Source of the DNA: Haloarcula rubripromontorii
GTDB lineage: Archaea; Halobacteriota; Halobacteria; Halobacteriales; Haloarculaceae
Direction: 5' to 3'
DNA: 64,000 nt
Assembly: GCF_001280425.1 (NCBI RefSeq)
Contig: NZ_LIUF01000006.1
Location: 1 to 64,000 of the forward strand
Under the pieces are notes generated by a model that saw nothing but the letters and a program-made list of their open reading frames with translations, had not been told where the DNA came from and did not search any database. The translations under genes and the position numbers were made by a program. This document shows positions 27,322 through 34,747 of this stretch, one piece after another (the first letter of the stretch is position 1; the number at the start of each line of letters is the position of its first letter).

Positions 27322-27411
27322 ATGGGCGACCGAGTTCCGGAACGTACGACTCGCCCGCTTCGGACCGTAATCAGTTGCCGCTCTCTCCGTCGCTGCTGTT
27401 GTCCTCAGTAA
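27322..27411 (+). CDS. Candidate Cys-rich leader peptide upstream of cysE
   Basis: A 29-codon frame runs from ATG 27322 to TAA 27409-27411, ending ISCRSLRRCCCPQ. It carries four Cys codons: TGC at 376-378, and three in a row (TGC TGT TGT at 27394-27402), two codons before the stop. Cys is rare in haloarchaeal proteins, so a triple is notable. It sits just after the probable transcription start and 72 bases before the start of a Cys-biosynthesis gene. After its stop lie small hairpins GTCCG-6nt-CGGAC (27417-27432) and GACC-4nt-GGTC (27436-27447), whose halves can also pair alternatively. This has the layout of a Cys-sensing leader peptide, but a chance frame cannot be excluded; its composition is basic rather than acidic. 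Confidence 0.4.
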   Translation: MGDRVPERTTRPLRTVISCRSLRRCCCPQ

Positions 27412-27483
27412 CTTCCGTCCGGTGATTCGGACCGCGACCGGCTGGTCTCGTGCGCAGACGATACGCTCCACCACAACACACCA

Positions 27484-28041
27484 ATGCTTGACCGACTGAA
27501 AGCGGACATCCGTACAGCACTCGCAAAGGACCCCGCGGCGACCAGCGTCGTGGAGGTCGCACTCACGTATCCCGGCCTGCACGCGATCTGGGCCTACCGG
27601 GTCGCCCACTGGCTCTGGATGAACGACCGGACGCTGCTCGCCAGACTCATCTCCCACGTCACGCGGTTCCTGACCGGCGTCGAGATCCACCCCGCTGCGG
27701 AGATCGGCGACCGCGTGTTCATCGACCACGGAATGGGTATCGTCATCGGTGAGACGGCCGAGATCGGCGACGACGTGCTTCTGTACCACGGCGTCACCCT
27801 CGGCGGCACGTCAATGCGTCGTGAGAAGCGCCACCCGACAATCGAAGACGGCGCAACCGTCGGTGCTGACGCCTCGATAATGGGACCGATCACCGTCGGA
27901 GAGAACGCGTCCGTCGGCGCTGGCGCTGTCGTCGTCGACGACGTAGCGCCGGAGACGACAGTCGTCGGCAACCCGGCGGAACCAGTCGGTGCGGGCGGTG
28001 TCACTTCACCGAATCCAGACCCTATCATCGCCGACGGGTAA
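27484..28041 (+). CDS. cysE: Serine O-acetyltransferase
   Basis: The 185-residue enzyme has an N-terminal helical part ([20 protein letters not shown], then [13 protein letters not shown]) and a left-handed beta-helix from about residue 65 ([20 protein letters not shown], then [16 protein letters not shown] and [18 protein letters not shown]). The His and Asp of DHGMG and YHGVTLGG are the active-site residues of CysE. It makes O-acetylserine from serine and acetyl-CoA, the carbon acceptor for Cys synthesis. It is shorter than E. coli CysE, as in many archaea. No cysK gene is adjacent. No Shine-Dalgarno sequence precedes the ATG. The region upstream may regulate it through a leader peptide. 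Confidence 0.93.
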   Translation: MLDRLKADIRTALAKDPAATSVVEVALTYPGLHAIWAYRVAHWLWMNDRTLLARLISHVTRFLTGVEIHPAAEIGDRVFIDHGMGIVIGETAEIGDDVLLYHGVTLGGTSMRREKRHPTIEDGATVGADASIMGPITVGENASVGAGAVVVDDVAPETTVVGNPAEPVGAGGVTSPNPDPIIADG

Positions 28042-28086
28042 CAGCGACAGACACGTTCTTTTCGGTCGAGCTAGTACCACAGAATC

Positions 28087-28698
28087 ATGAGTGACTCGCC
28101 ACACGAGGCGTTACGTGCAGACCCCGACATCGGCCCGCTGGTCGCGGCACACGGCGAACTCACGCTCGACCCCGCATCGGACCTCTTCGAGCGGCTCGTC
28201 GTTTCGATTCTCCGCCAGCAGGTGTCGATGGCGTCGGCCGCCGCGACGCGAGAACGACTGTTCGACGCCGTCACTGTGACGCCAGCGGGCATCAGAGAGG
28301 CAGACGACGAGATTCTCCGGGATGCCGGTCTCTCGCGGCAAAAGACCCGGTACGTAAACGAGGTCGCCGACACGTTTCTGGACCGTGACTACTCCCTGGA
28401 GACGTTCGAGGATGCCACCGACGAGGAAATCCGCGAAGCGCTGACGGCGATTACGGGCGTCGGCGACTGGACCGCAAACATGCAACTGCTGTTCGCGTTT
28501 GGCCGCGAAGACGTGTTCCCGGTCGGCGACCTCGGCATCCGCAAGGGATTCGAAGCCGTCGTCGGAGAGGGGTACAGCCGCGCAGAGATGCGCGAGTACG
28601 CCGAGCGGTGGTCGCCGTATCGGAGCTACGCGAGCCTGTATCTGTGGCGGGCCAGCGAGGACATCGCCGAGAGCGTCGCGGAAGTGCGCGAGGACTGA
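28087..28698 (+). CDS. DNA-3-methyladenine glycosylase (HhH-GPD family)
   Basis: The 203-residue protein is an AlkA/MagIII-like base-excision enzyme. It has the helix-hairpin-helix at LTAITGVGDWTANMQLLF (residues about 120-137) and the downstream VGDLGIRKGF, whose Asp is the catalytic residue. IVSILRQQVSMASA-like packing helices precede it (VVSILRQQVSMASAAATRER). It removes alkylated purines from DNA. It lacks the N-terminal beta domain of E. coli AlkA, so it is a minimal-length member. It is 45 bases after cysE on the same strand. Confidence 0.9.
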   Translation: MSDSPHEALRADPDIGPLVAAHGELTLDPASDLFERLVVSILRQQVSMASAAATRERLFDAVTVTPAGIREADDEILRDAGLSRQKTRYVNEVADTFLDRDYSLETFEDATDEEIREALTAITGVGDWTANMQLLFAFGREDVFPVGDLGIRKGFEAVVGEGYSRAEMREYAERWSPYRSYASLYLWRASEDIAESVAEVRED

Positions 28699-28728
28699 GC
28701 CGACTCGGAATCTGGGACGAGCGGGTCG

Positions 28729-30081
28729 TTACTCCTCGCTCTGTTCCTCTTCTTCTGTCTCCACGTCTGACTCGTCGTCCGCGCGGCGGGTCACGTCGAC
28801 CTGATAGTGCTTGAGGATGTCCCGTCCCAGCAACAGCGGGTAGTCCATGTGCCCGCGGTCTTCGACGCTGGCGGTGACGGTGTGCTGGGTCCCGCCGACG
28901 CCGACGACGAGGTCGACAACCGGGCGCGAGCGGCCGGACTTGAGACTCCCGGACTTGATCTTCACGATGTCGAGAATCGGCCCCGTTCCGATTTCCGCGG
29001 CGAGCTTGGCGTCGATACTGGTTCTGGTCGCGCCCGTGTCGGACTTCGCGAGAACGGACTTGGTCCCCTGGGTCCCGGTGACGACGACCTCCTCGATGTA
29101 GCCCACAACGACGTTCTCCTGAGCCTGCGGCTGTGGCTTCTTCGGCGTACACGCGGGCTTGGAGTCGTCGAGTCGGTCCGAGAGTCGTTCGACGGTTTCA
29201 TCGTCGACACTCCCACCGGCGCGCTCGATGGCAAGCTGGGCGATATAGGGGGCGGGGCTGACGCCACTTGCTTTGAACAGGCCGCGGAATCCGGCGGTCG
29301 GATTGACTTCGAGCACGTAGTACCCGTCGTCGCTCTGCACAATGTCGACGCCGGCGTAGTCCAGGCCGATAGCCTCGACTGAATCGAGTGCGATTTCTCT
29401 GACACGCTCGGGGAGTCCGCCCGTCATGTCCTCGACCTCGCCGCCGAGCGCGACGTTCGTCCGCCACTCCCCCTCGGGCGCGTAGCGGTTCATCGCGCCG
29501 ACGATCTGGTCGCCGACCACGTACACGCGGAGGTCGTGATGGCGTTTCTCGTCGTGTTCCATGTACTCCTGTAAGAACGCGTAGCGGCCGCCGACCTGTG
29601 CGTTGACCTGGTTTTCCATGTCGACCATCCACGTTCCGCCGCCGTGGGTGCCGATGGCCGTCTTGTACACCGCGCGGTCACCGAAGCGGTCCCGCTCCTC
29701 GTTTAATAGATCGCTCGACAGCGCGAGCAACGCGTCCGGGACCGGGACGCCGGCGTCGGCCAACGCAGCAGCGCTCGCAAACTTGTGTAAGGCCGTCGTC
29801 GCCGCCATCGGCTCGTTCAACATTGGCGCGAGCCGGCTGATCGTCATCCCCAGCCCGATCCCCTCCGCCGGGTGTTCGTCGCTGGAAAGTAGTAGCCGGT
29901 TCGCGACCACGTCGACGCTTGGTTCGAGCGTCATGTCGCCGTCGGTGACGCCAATCGCGGTGTTTTCGGTCCGAAGCCACTCCGTGTCATAGCCCATCTC
30001 GTCGACCGCGTTCAGGATGGCCTTCGACTCCTTGCTTGAGTGGAGACTGAGAACACCCACCGTGAGGTCTTTGTCGCCCAT
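28729..30081 (-). CDS. RimK-like ATP-grasp ligase fused to a RimB-like retropepsin-fold domain
   Basis: The 450-residue protein has an N-terminal RimK-type ATP-grasp ligase (residues 1-300). TAIGTHGGGTWMVDMEN is the ATP-binding Gly loop and YYVLEVNPTAGFRGL the metal-binding segment. After a Pro/Gln/Glu linker (about 305-320), residues about 325-430 form a RimB/PF05618-type domain with the aspartyl-protease-like motif AKSDTGATRTSIDAKLAAEI and YPLLLGRDIL. A Glu-rich tail ends it. RimK enzymes join amino acids, often Glu, to the C-terminus of proteins or small peptides; the retropepsin-like partner probably trims or hydrolyses such conjugates. Fusion of the two is notable. It diverges from an aspartoacylase-like gene that may belong to the same pathway. 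Confidence 0.87.
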   Translation of the reverse strand: MGDKDLTVGVLSLHSSKESKAILNAVDEMGYDTEWLRTENTAIGVTDGDMTLEPSVDVVANRLLLSSDEHPAEGIGLGMTISRLAPMLNEPMAATTALHKFASAAALADAGVPVPDALLALSSDLLNEERDRFGDRAVYKTAIGTHGGGTWMVDMENQVNAQVGGRYAFLQEYMEHDEKRHHDLRVYVVGDQIVGAMNRYAPEGEWRTNVALGGEVEDMTGGLPERVREIALDSVEAIGLDYAGVDIVQSDDGYYVLEVNPTAGFRGLFKASGVSPAPYIAQLAIERAGGSVDDETVERLSDRLDDSKPACTPKKPQPQAQENVVVGYIEEVVVTGTQGTKSVLAKSDTGATRTSIDAKLAAEIGTGPILDIVKIKSGSLKSGRSRPVVDLVVGVGGTQHTVTASVEDRGHMDYPLLLGRDILKHYQVDVTRRADDESDVETEEEEQSEE

Positions 30082-30195
30082 GCTGTCGCTTTCTGCCGGC
30101 CCCAGTATAGGTGTACGGATGTGGCATACCGCACTGTCCCATCGGAGAGTCGACTCGCCGGAGGGGTTTTAGCCACCGCCTCTTGTTGTGAGTGC

Positions 30196-31218
30196 ATGGG
30201 CAAGGCCGAGCCGTTCACTTACGACGGGGGAATTGTGTCGCCGGGGGAGACCCGCAACATTCGCTACACGGTCAGCGAGACGTATCTGGGGGATGCCGTC
30301 CGAATGCCGGTTACCATCGTCAACGGGAAACGGCCCGGTCCGACAGTGTTTCTCACCGCAGCGGCACACGGCGATGAACTCAACGGCATCGAGGTCGTCC
30401 GGGAGGTGGCCCACGAGTGGGACCACGAGGGGCTGGCGGGGACGCTGATCTGTCTGCCAGTGCTGAACGTCCCGGCGTTTCTGGCACAGGAGCGATACCT
30501 GCCCATCTACGACCGAGACCTGAACCGCTCGTTCCCCGGCGACCCCGACTCGACGAGCGCGAAGCGGATGGCCCACAAGATTTTCCGGAACTTCCTGGCC
30601 CCCTGTGACGTGGGTCTCGATTTCCACACGTCCACACGCGGGCGAACTAATATGCTTCACGTCCGGGCGGACATGGACGACCCTGCGGTTGCGCGGGTCG
30701 CAAACGCCTTCTCGTCGAACGTCATTATTTCCTCGGAAGGGCCATCGGGGTCGCTCCGGCGGGAGCTGAGCGATTCGGGCGTCCCGACGATCACGATAGA
30801 GATGGGCGAAGCCCACCGGTTCCAGCGGCCGCTCATCGACTCAGCACTGGAGAGTGTTCGGTCAGTGCTTGCGGAGTTTGGCCTCCGTGACTCCGATACG
30901 GTCCGGTGGCCGGGCTGGCGGACGGTCATCGACGATAGCGGCGAGAAGACCTGGATACGGGCGGACTCGGGGGGCCTGGTCGATATGCACTACGACCGCG
31001 GCGACCTGGTGTATGAAGACGACGTAATCTGTACGATCGCGAATCCGTTCAAGACGGAGAACACGCTGATGCGTGCGCCGTTTACCGGCCTGCTGGTCGG
31101 CATCCTCGAGAACCCACTGGTGTACCCCGGCAACCCCCTCTGTCACCTTGTCAGACTTGACGACCGGACACAGCGGGCTATCGAGTGGAACCGCCGGACC
31201 GACGACGACGATTGGTAA
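30196..31218 (+). CDS. Succinylglutamate desuccinylase/aspartoacylase family zinc enzyme
   Basis: The 340-residue protein starts at ATG 30196 (homology begins MGKAEPFTYDGGIVSPG; the frame extends upstream without support). Zinc ligands are His and Glu in TAAAHGDELNGIEVVREVAH, with DRDLNRSFPGD and GLDFHTSTRGRTNMLHVRAD supplying the arginines and the second His. A C-terminal beta domain follows. Family members deacylate N-acyl amino acids or, in the AGE group, other amides. It diverges from the ATP-grasp/protease gene (114-base gap), suggesting a shared pathway of making and removing an amino-acid or acyl modification. The substrate is not identifiable. Confidence 0.88.
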   Translation: MGKAEPFTYDGGIVSPGETRNIRYTVSETYLGDAVRMPVTIVNGKRPGPTVFLTAAAHGDELNGIEVVREVAHEWDHEGLAGTLICLPVLNVPAFLAQERYLPIYDRDLNRSFPGDPDSTSAKRMAHKIFRNFLAPCDVGLDFHTSTRGRTNMLHVRADMDDPAVARVANAFSSNVIISSEGPSGSLRRELSDSGVPTITIEMGEAHRFQRPLIDSALESVRSVLAEFGLRDSDTVRWPGWRTVIDDSGEKTWIRADSGGLVDMHYDRGDLVYEDDVICTIANPFKTENTLMRAPFTGLLVGILENPLVYPGNPLCHLVRLDDRTQRAIEWNRRTDDDDW

Positions 31219-31317
31219 CTGCGGAGTAGTCAATTGACGAACGTCTTCGGGCAGGATTCCGGCGATACGCGTCCGTTGTAGAAACTACTATCTGTCCCCG
31301 GACTAACCCCCCAGTGT

Positions 31318-31737
31318 ATGAGTCAGTCTTACAATCGCGGCACCGTCGAGGACTTCGGACGGTGGCGGGAGTTCACGGCCGGGATGTGGGCCTGGATCTT
31401 CCACAAGTTCACCGGCTGGGTTCTCGTGGGCTACCTGTTCACCCACATCGCGGTGCTGAGCACTTCGGTCGGCGTCGATCCGGCGAGCGCACAGGCAGGC
31501 ACCGACCTCTACACCAGCACGCTCAGCGGCCTCGAATCGCTGCTGATCGTCCGGTTCCTCGAAGTCGGGCTACTGGCCGTCGCCGTCTTCCACATCCTCA
31601 ACGGGATTCGACTGCTGATGGTTGACCTCGGCGTTGGGCTGGAATCGCAGGACAAGAGCTTCTACGCGTCGCTCGTGCTGACGGGAGCCATCGTCGTCGC
31701 AAGCGTGCCGACGTTCCTCGGGGGGAAACTACTCTAA
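31318..31737 (+). CDS. sdhC: Succinate dehydrogenase cytochrome b subunit
   Basis: This 139-residue membrane anchor has three hydrophobic helices. The N-terminal [20 protein letters not shown] and the THIAVLSTS loop carry His residues typical of haem and quinone coordination. With SdhD it anchors succinate dehydrogenase (complex II) to the membrane and binds menaquinone. It is the first gene of the sdhCDB transcript; its stop TAA overlaps the sdhD start ATG by one base. Confidence 0.92.
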   Translation: MSQSYNRGTVEDFGRWREFTAGMWAWIFHKFTGWVLVGYLFTHIAVLSTSVGVDPASAQAGTDLYTSTLSGLESLLIVRFLEVGLLAVAVFHILNGIRLLMVDLGVGLESQDKSFYASLVLTGAIVVASVPTFLGGKLL

Positions 31738-32102
31738 TGGCACAGCACTACTCCTCCTTTGATCGTGGCGGCCGTCGCTGGCTGTTCCAGCGCCTGACAG
31801 CGGTGTTCCTGATCGGCGTGCTCGCATTCCACTTCATGCTGTTGCACTTCGTGAACCACGCCGCAGATATCACGTTCCTGGGCACGCAGGCCCGAATGAG
31901 TCAGGTCAGCTACTTCGCAACGATGTGGCTGTTCCTCGTGACCGCGACGTTCCACGGCGTCAACGGCGTGTACAACGCGCTGGTCAACCAGGGACTCACC
32001 GGTTCCCAGAAAAACGCAGTCAAATACATGCTCGGCATCGCCGGCCTCCTGCTCGTCGTGCAGGGGACCCGCGTGTCGCTGGCCATGACGACCCTCGTCT
32101 GA
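31737..32102 (+). CDS. sdhD: Succinate dehydrogenase membrane anchor subunit
   Basis: The 121-residue protein has three hydrophobic helices and conserved RWLFQRLTAVFLIGVLAFHF, HFVNHAAD and FHGVNGVYNA segments with His residues suited to haem or quinone binding. It starts at ATG 31737 overlapping the sdhC stop, and ends 3 bases before sdhB, so the three genes are read together. Confidence 0.9.
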   Translation: MAQHYSSFDRGGRRWLFQRLTAVFLIGVLAFHFMLLHFVNHAADITFLGTQARMSQVSYFATMWLFLVTATFHGVNGVYNALVNQGLTGSQKNAVKYMLGIAGLLLVVQGTRVSLAMTTLV

Positions 32103-32105
32103 ACT

Positions 32106-32993
32106 ATGAGTACGCAAATCGAACAACAGGAAACCGAAACGGAGGCCGACGAGGAGACAGAGCCCGAGGTCGAATCCCCGGGTGACCGTCGGCGCGCACA
32201 GCGAGACGAACGACAGGCACAGGAGCAGGCCCAGCGGGAAGTCGAAGAGGAGACGCTCGACGACGAAGACACGATCACGCTGAAGGTGTTCCGCTACGAC
32301 CCCGAGGTCGAGGGGAAGCAGGAACCACGGTTCGACGATTTCCGAGTCCCGTTCCACAAGGGAATGACTATCCTCGATGCCCTCATCTACGCACGGGACC
32401 ACTACGACTCATCGCTGACCTTCCGACACTCCTGTCGACAGGCCGTCTGTGGGTCCGACGCGCTGTTCGTCAACGGGAGGCAGCGCCTCGGCTGCAAGAC
32501 GCAGATATCCGAGCTTGAAGATCCGGTCCGCATCGAGCCACTGCCCCATCAGGAGGTCGTGAAGGACCTCGTCGTCGACATGGAGCACTTCTACGACCAG
32601 ATGGAGGCCGTCGAGCCGTACTTCGACGCCGACGAAACCCCGGACGACAAGCTCGAAGAGCAGCGCCAGACCCGGGAGAACCGCGAGAAGGTCAAGATGT
32701 CCACGCGGTGTATCTGGTGTGGCGCGTGCATGTCCTCGTGTAACATCGCCGCCGGCGACAACGAGTACCTCGGCCCCGCCGCCATCAACAAAGCGTATCG
32801 CTTCGCGATGGACGAACGCGAGGGCGAGAACCGCAAGCAGGAGCGCCTGCGCATCATCGAGCAGGAACACGGTGTCTGGCGCTGCCAGACCCAGTTCTCC
32901 TGTACCGAAGTGTGTCCGAAGGACATCCCGCTGACCGAGCACATCCAGGAGCTCAAGCGGGAAGCCGTCAAGAACAACCTGAAGTTCTGGTAA
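32106..32993 (+). CDS. sdhB: Succinate dehydrogenase iron-sulfur subunit
   Basis: The 295-residue protein has an acidic, Gln/Glu-rich N-terminal extension of about 55 residues, then a 2Fe-2S ferredoxin domain (SCRQAVCGSDALFVNG...C), then the cluster motifs CIWCGACMSSC and CQTQFSCTEVCPKDIP for the 4Fe-4S and 3Fe-4S centres. It passes electrons from SdhA to the membrane quinone. The N-terminal extension is typical of haloarchaeal complex II. It begins 3 bases after sdhD. It is followed by an oppositely oriented kinase rather than by sdhA. Confidence 0.93.
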   Translation: MSTQIEQQETETEADEETEPEVESPGDRRRAQRDERQAQEQAQREVEEETLDDEDTITLKVFRYDPEVEGKQEPRFDDFRVPFHKGMTILDALIYARDHYDSSLTFRHSCRQAVCGSDALFVNGRQRLGCKTQISELEDPVRIEPLPHQEVVKDLVVDMEHFYDQMEAVEPYFDADETPDDKLEEQRQTRENREKVKMSTRCIWCGACMSSCNIAAGDNEYLGPAAINKAYRFAMDEREGENRKQERLRIIEQEHGVWRCQTQFSCTEVCPKDIPLTEHIQELKREAVKNNLKFW

Positions 32994-33148
32994 CGCGGTT
33001 CGACTGGCTAGTTTTCCGTTCGCGGTCAGAGTCCGACAGCGACTGTGACTCACGTCGAATCGCCACAACGACCGTGATCTGTAGTTGTACGTTCAACCGC
33101 GAGACATAGGTTTGGAAAGGATCGCAGGCACGAGCGCAACACCGCAGT

Positions 33149-34498
33149 TCAGCTATCGCAACAGATAAACTCGAAGCGGGCACCGCCGCTTTCGCTGTCG
33201 GTGGCGATGACCTCCCAGTTGTGTGCGTCGACGATTTGTTCGACGATGCAGAGCCCGAACCCGGTTCCATCATCGGCCGTCGAGTAGCCAGGTTCGAACA
33301 GGTCTGCGGTGCCGTCCTGAAAGCCTGCTCCGTCGTCTGTGACGTAGAACCCCCACGGCTCCGTCCCGACGGTGACGGTCACGTCGTCGCCACCGTGTTC
33401 GATAGCGTTCCGAAAGAGGTTCTCCAGTAATTCCAGCATCGCGCCTTCGTCGGCCTCGATGCTGTCGTCGGCGTCGGTTTCCAGCGTCGCGTCTCGGGTG
33501 TCGACCATCGACCAGGCCCGCTGTGAAAGGGCGTTGAGGTCGACTGTCTCGATCTCCGCCGGGTCGACGCCCTGTTTGGCGAGCACGAGCAAGTCGTCGA
33601 TGAGCGTGTACATTCGGTCGATGCTCCGCTCTGCTCGCTCGAAGTGTGCTTCTTCGCCGGTCTCACGCGCGAGTTCGAGCGAGCCGTCAAGGACATCCAG
33701 CGGGTTCCGGAGGTCGTGACTGATCGCGTCCGAAAACCGCTCAAGGCGCTGGTTCTGTCGTTTGAGCTCTTGTTCGCGCTGTTTCTGTTCGGAGATGTCG
33801 CGAGTCGTCACGACGACGTGGTCTTCCAGCGGGCCGCTTTCGACCTGCTGGCCGCGGGACTCCGCCCATATCCAGTCGCTGTCGGCGTGGCGATATCGGT
33901 GTTCGATAACGGCGACGTACCCCGGGTCGTCTATCATCCGCCCGAACTCGGTGAGCGCGGTCGAGAGGTCGTCCGGGTGGACGTACTCGAAGAGGTCCGA
34001 GTCTTGCATCTCCGCTTGCTCATACCCGAGGACGCGTTCCACAGACGGGCTGATGTACTCGACGCTGCCCTGCTCGTCGAACACAGTGAGCACGTCGGAG
34101 GTGTGTGTGACGAACTGGTGAAACTGGGCCTCAAAACGCGGCCGGTCGCTGACATCGCGGGAGGTGAACACTCGGCAATCGCGGTCCGTCTCAGTGTCCG
34201 TTGAGACGATGGTTTCGAGCCAGACCCAGTCGCCGTCGGCGTTCCGGAACCGGTACTCCGTTCCGTCGTCATCCCGTTCGCCCGCGAGTGTGGCGTGGAC
34301 GCGGTCTGTATCTTCTGGGTGGACGAGATCCAGCCAGTTCGTGCCGACGAGCGACTCCATATCGTACCCGAAGACGCGTTCGATGGCCGGACTCACGAAC
34401 CGTATCACCAGTTCGTCGTCGGTTACTGTCAGAACCGACGGTGCCTCTGCTAACACCGCTTCGAAGTCGTCAGTTGACGTGAGGTACTGGTCTGGCAT
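33149..34498 (-). CDS. Soluble PAS-sensor histidine kinase
   Basis: The 449-residue protein contains two PAS domains (residues about 10-125, opening LTVTDDELVIRFVSPAIERV, and about 135-250, with EYISPSVERVLGYEQAEMQD). A short coiled helix leads to a HisKA domain, where the phospho-acceptor His is in FSDAISHDLRNPLDVLDGSL, and a HATPase domain with NLFRNAIEHGGDD, DDGAGFQ and GTGFGLCIV boxes. There is no membrane helix, so it senses an intracellular signal; no cofactor ligand is obvious. No response-regulator gene is near. It lies in reverse orientation between sdhB and sdhA. Confidence 0.9.
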   Translation of the reverse strand: MPDQYLTSTDDFEAVLAEAPSVLTVTDDELVIRFVSPAIERVFGYDMESLVGTNWLDLVHPEDTDRVHATLAGERDDDGTEYRFRNADGDWVWLETIVSTDTETDRDCRVFTSRDVSDRPRFEAQFHQFVTHTSDVLTVFDEQGSVEYISPSVERVLGYEQAEMQDSDLFEYVHPDDLSTALTEFGRMIDDPGYVAVIEHRYRHADSDWIWAESRGQQVESGPLEDHVVVTTRDISEQKQREQELKRQNQRLERFSDAISHDLRNPLDVLDGSLELARETGEEAHFERAERSIDRMYTLIDDLLVLAKQGVDPAEIETVDLNALSQRAWSMVDTRDATLETDADDSIEADEGAMLELLENLFRNAIEHGGDDVTVTVGTEPWGFYVTDDGAGFQDGTADLFEPGYSTADDGTGFGLCIVEQIVDAHNWEVIATDSESGGARFEFICCDS

Positions 34499-34669
34499 CA
34501 GCGTTGAAACGGGCCGGGGCCCGTGGTGAGACTATCCGGTTGGTCTAGTATCAGTAGTTGGTTCCTAAGTATTCACAGCGTGTGATATAATTCCACCGGA
34601 TAGGCCAAAAATTCACTCTACCTGACAGTAAGTCCCGGTGTCAGAAGCGGGCCGCAGCTCACCGATAAT

Positions 34670-34720
34670 GTTACGCTCGGTAACGCAACAGGGAGGCTTA
34701 AGTTTGGCTAATCCTAAGCC
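34670..34720 (+). promoter_or_regulatory. Dyads and box A at the sdhA promoter
   Basis: The 250-base gap before sdhA holds GTTAC-N5-GTAAC (34670-34684), and GGCTTA (34695-34700) mirrored by TAAGCC (34715-34720). CTTAAG at 34697-34702 is the best box A, giving a predicted start near 34725 and a leader of about 20 bases. The dyads look like operator half sites. Confidence 0.35.
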
Positions 34721-34747
34721 GAAACTACGCCAAGAGACACTCTCACA

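Noticed and set aside
27295-27789. 164-residue reverse-strand open frame covering the cysE leader and start
   Set aside because: It mirrors cysE and has no homology or start signal. Long antisense frames are expected in GC-rich genes.
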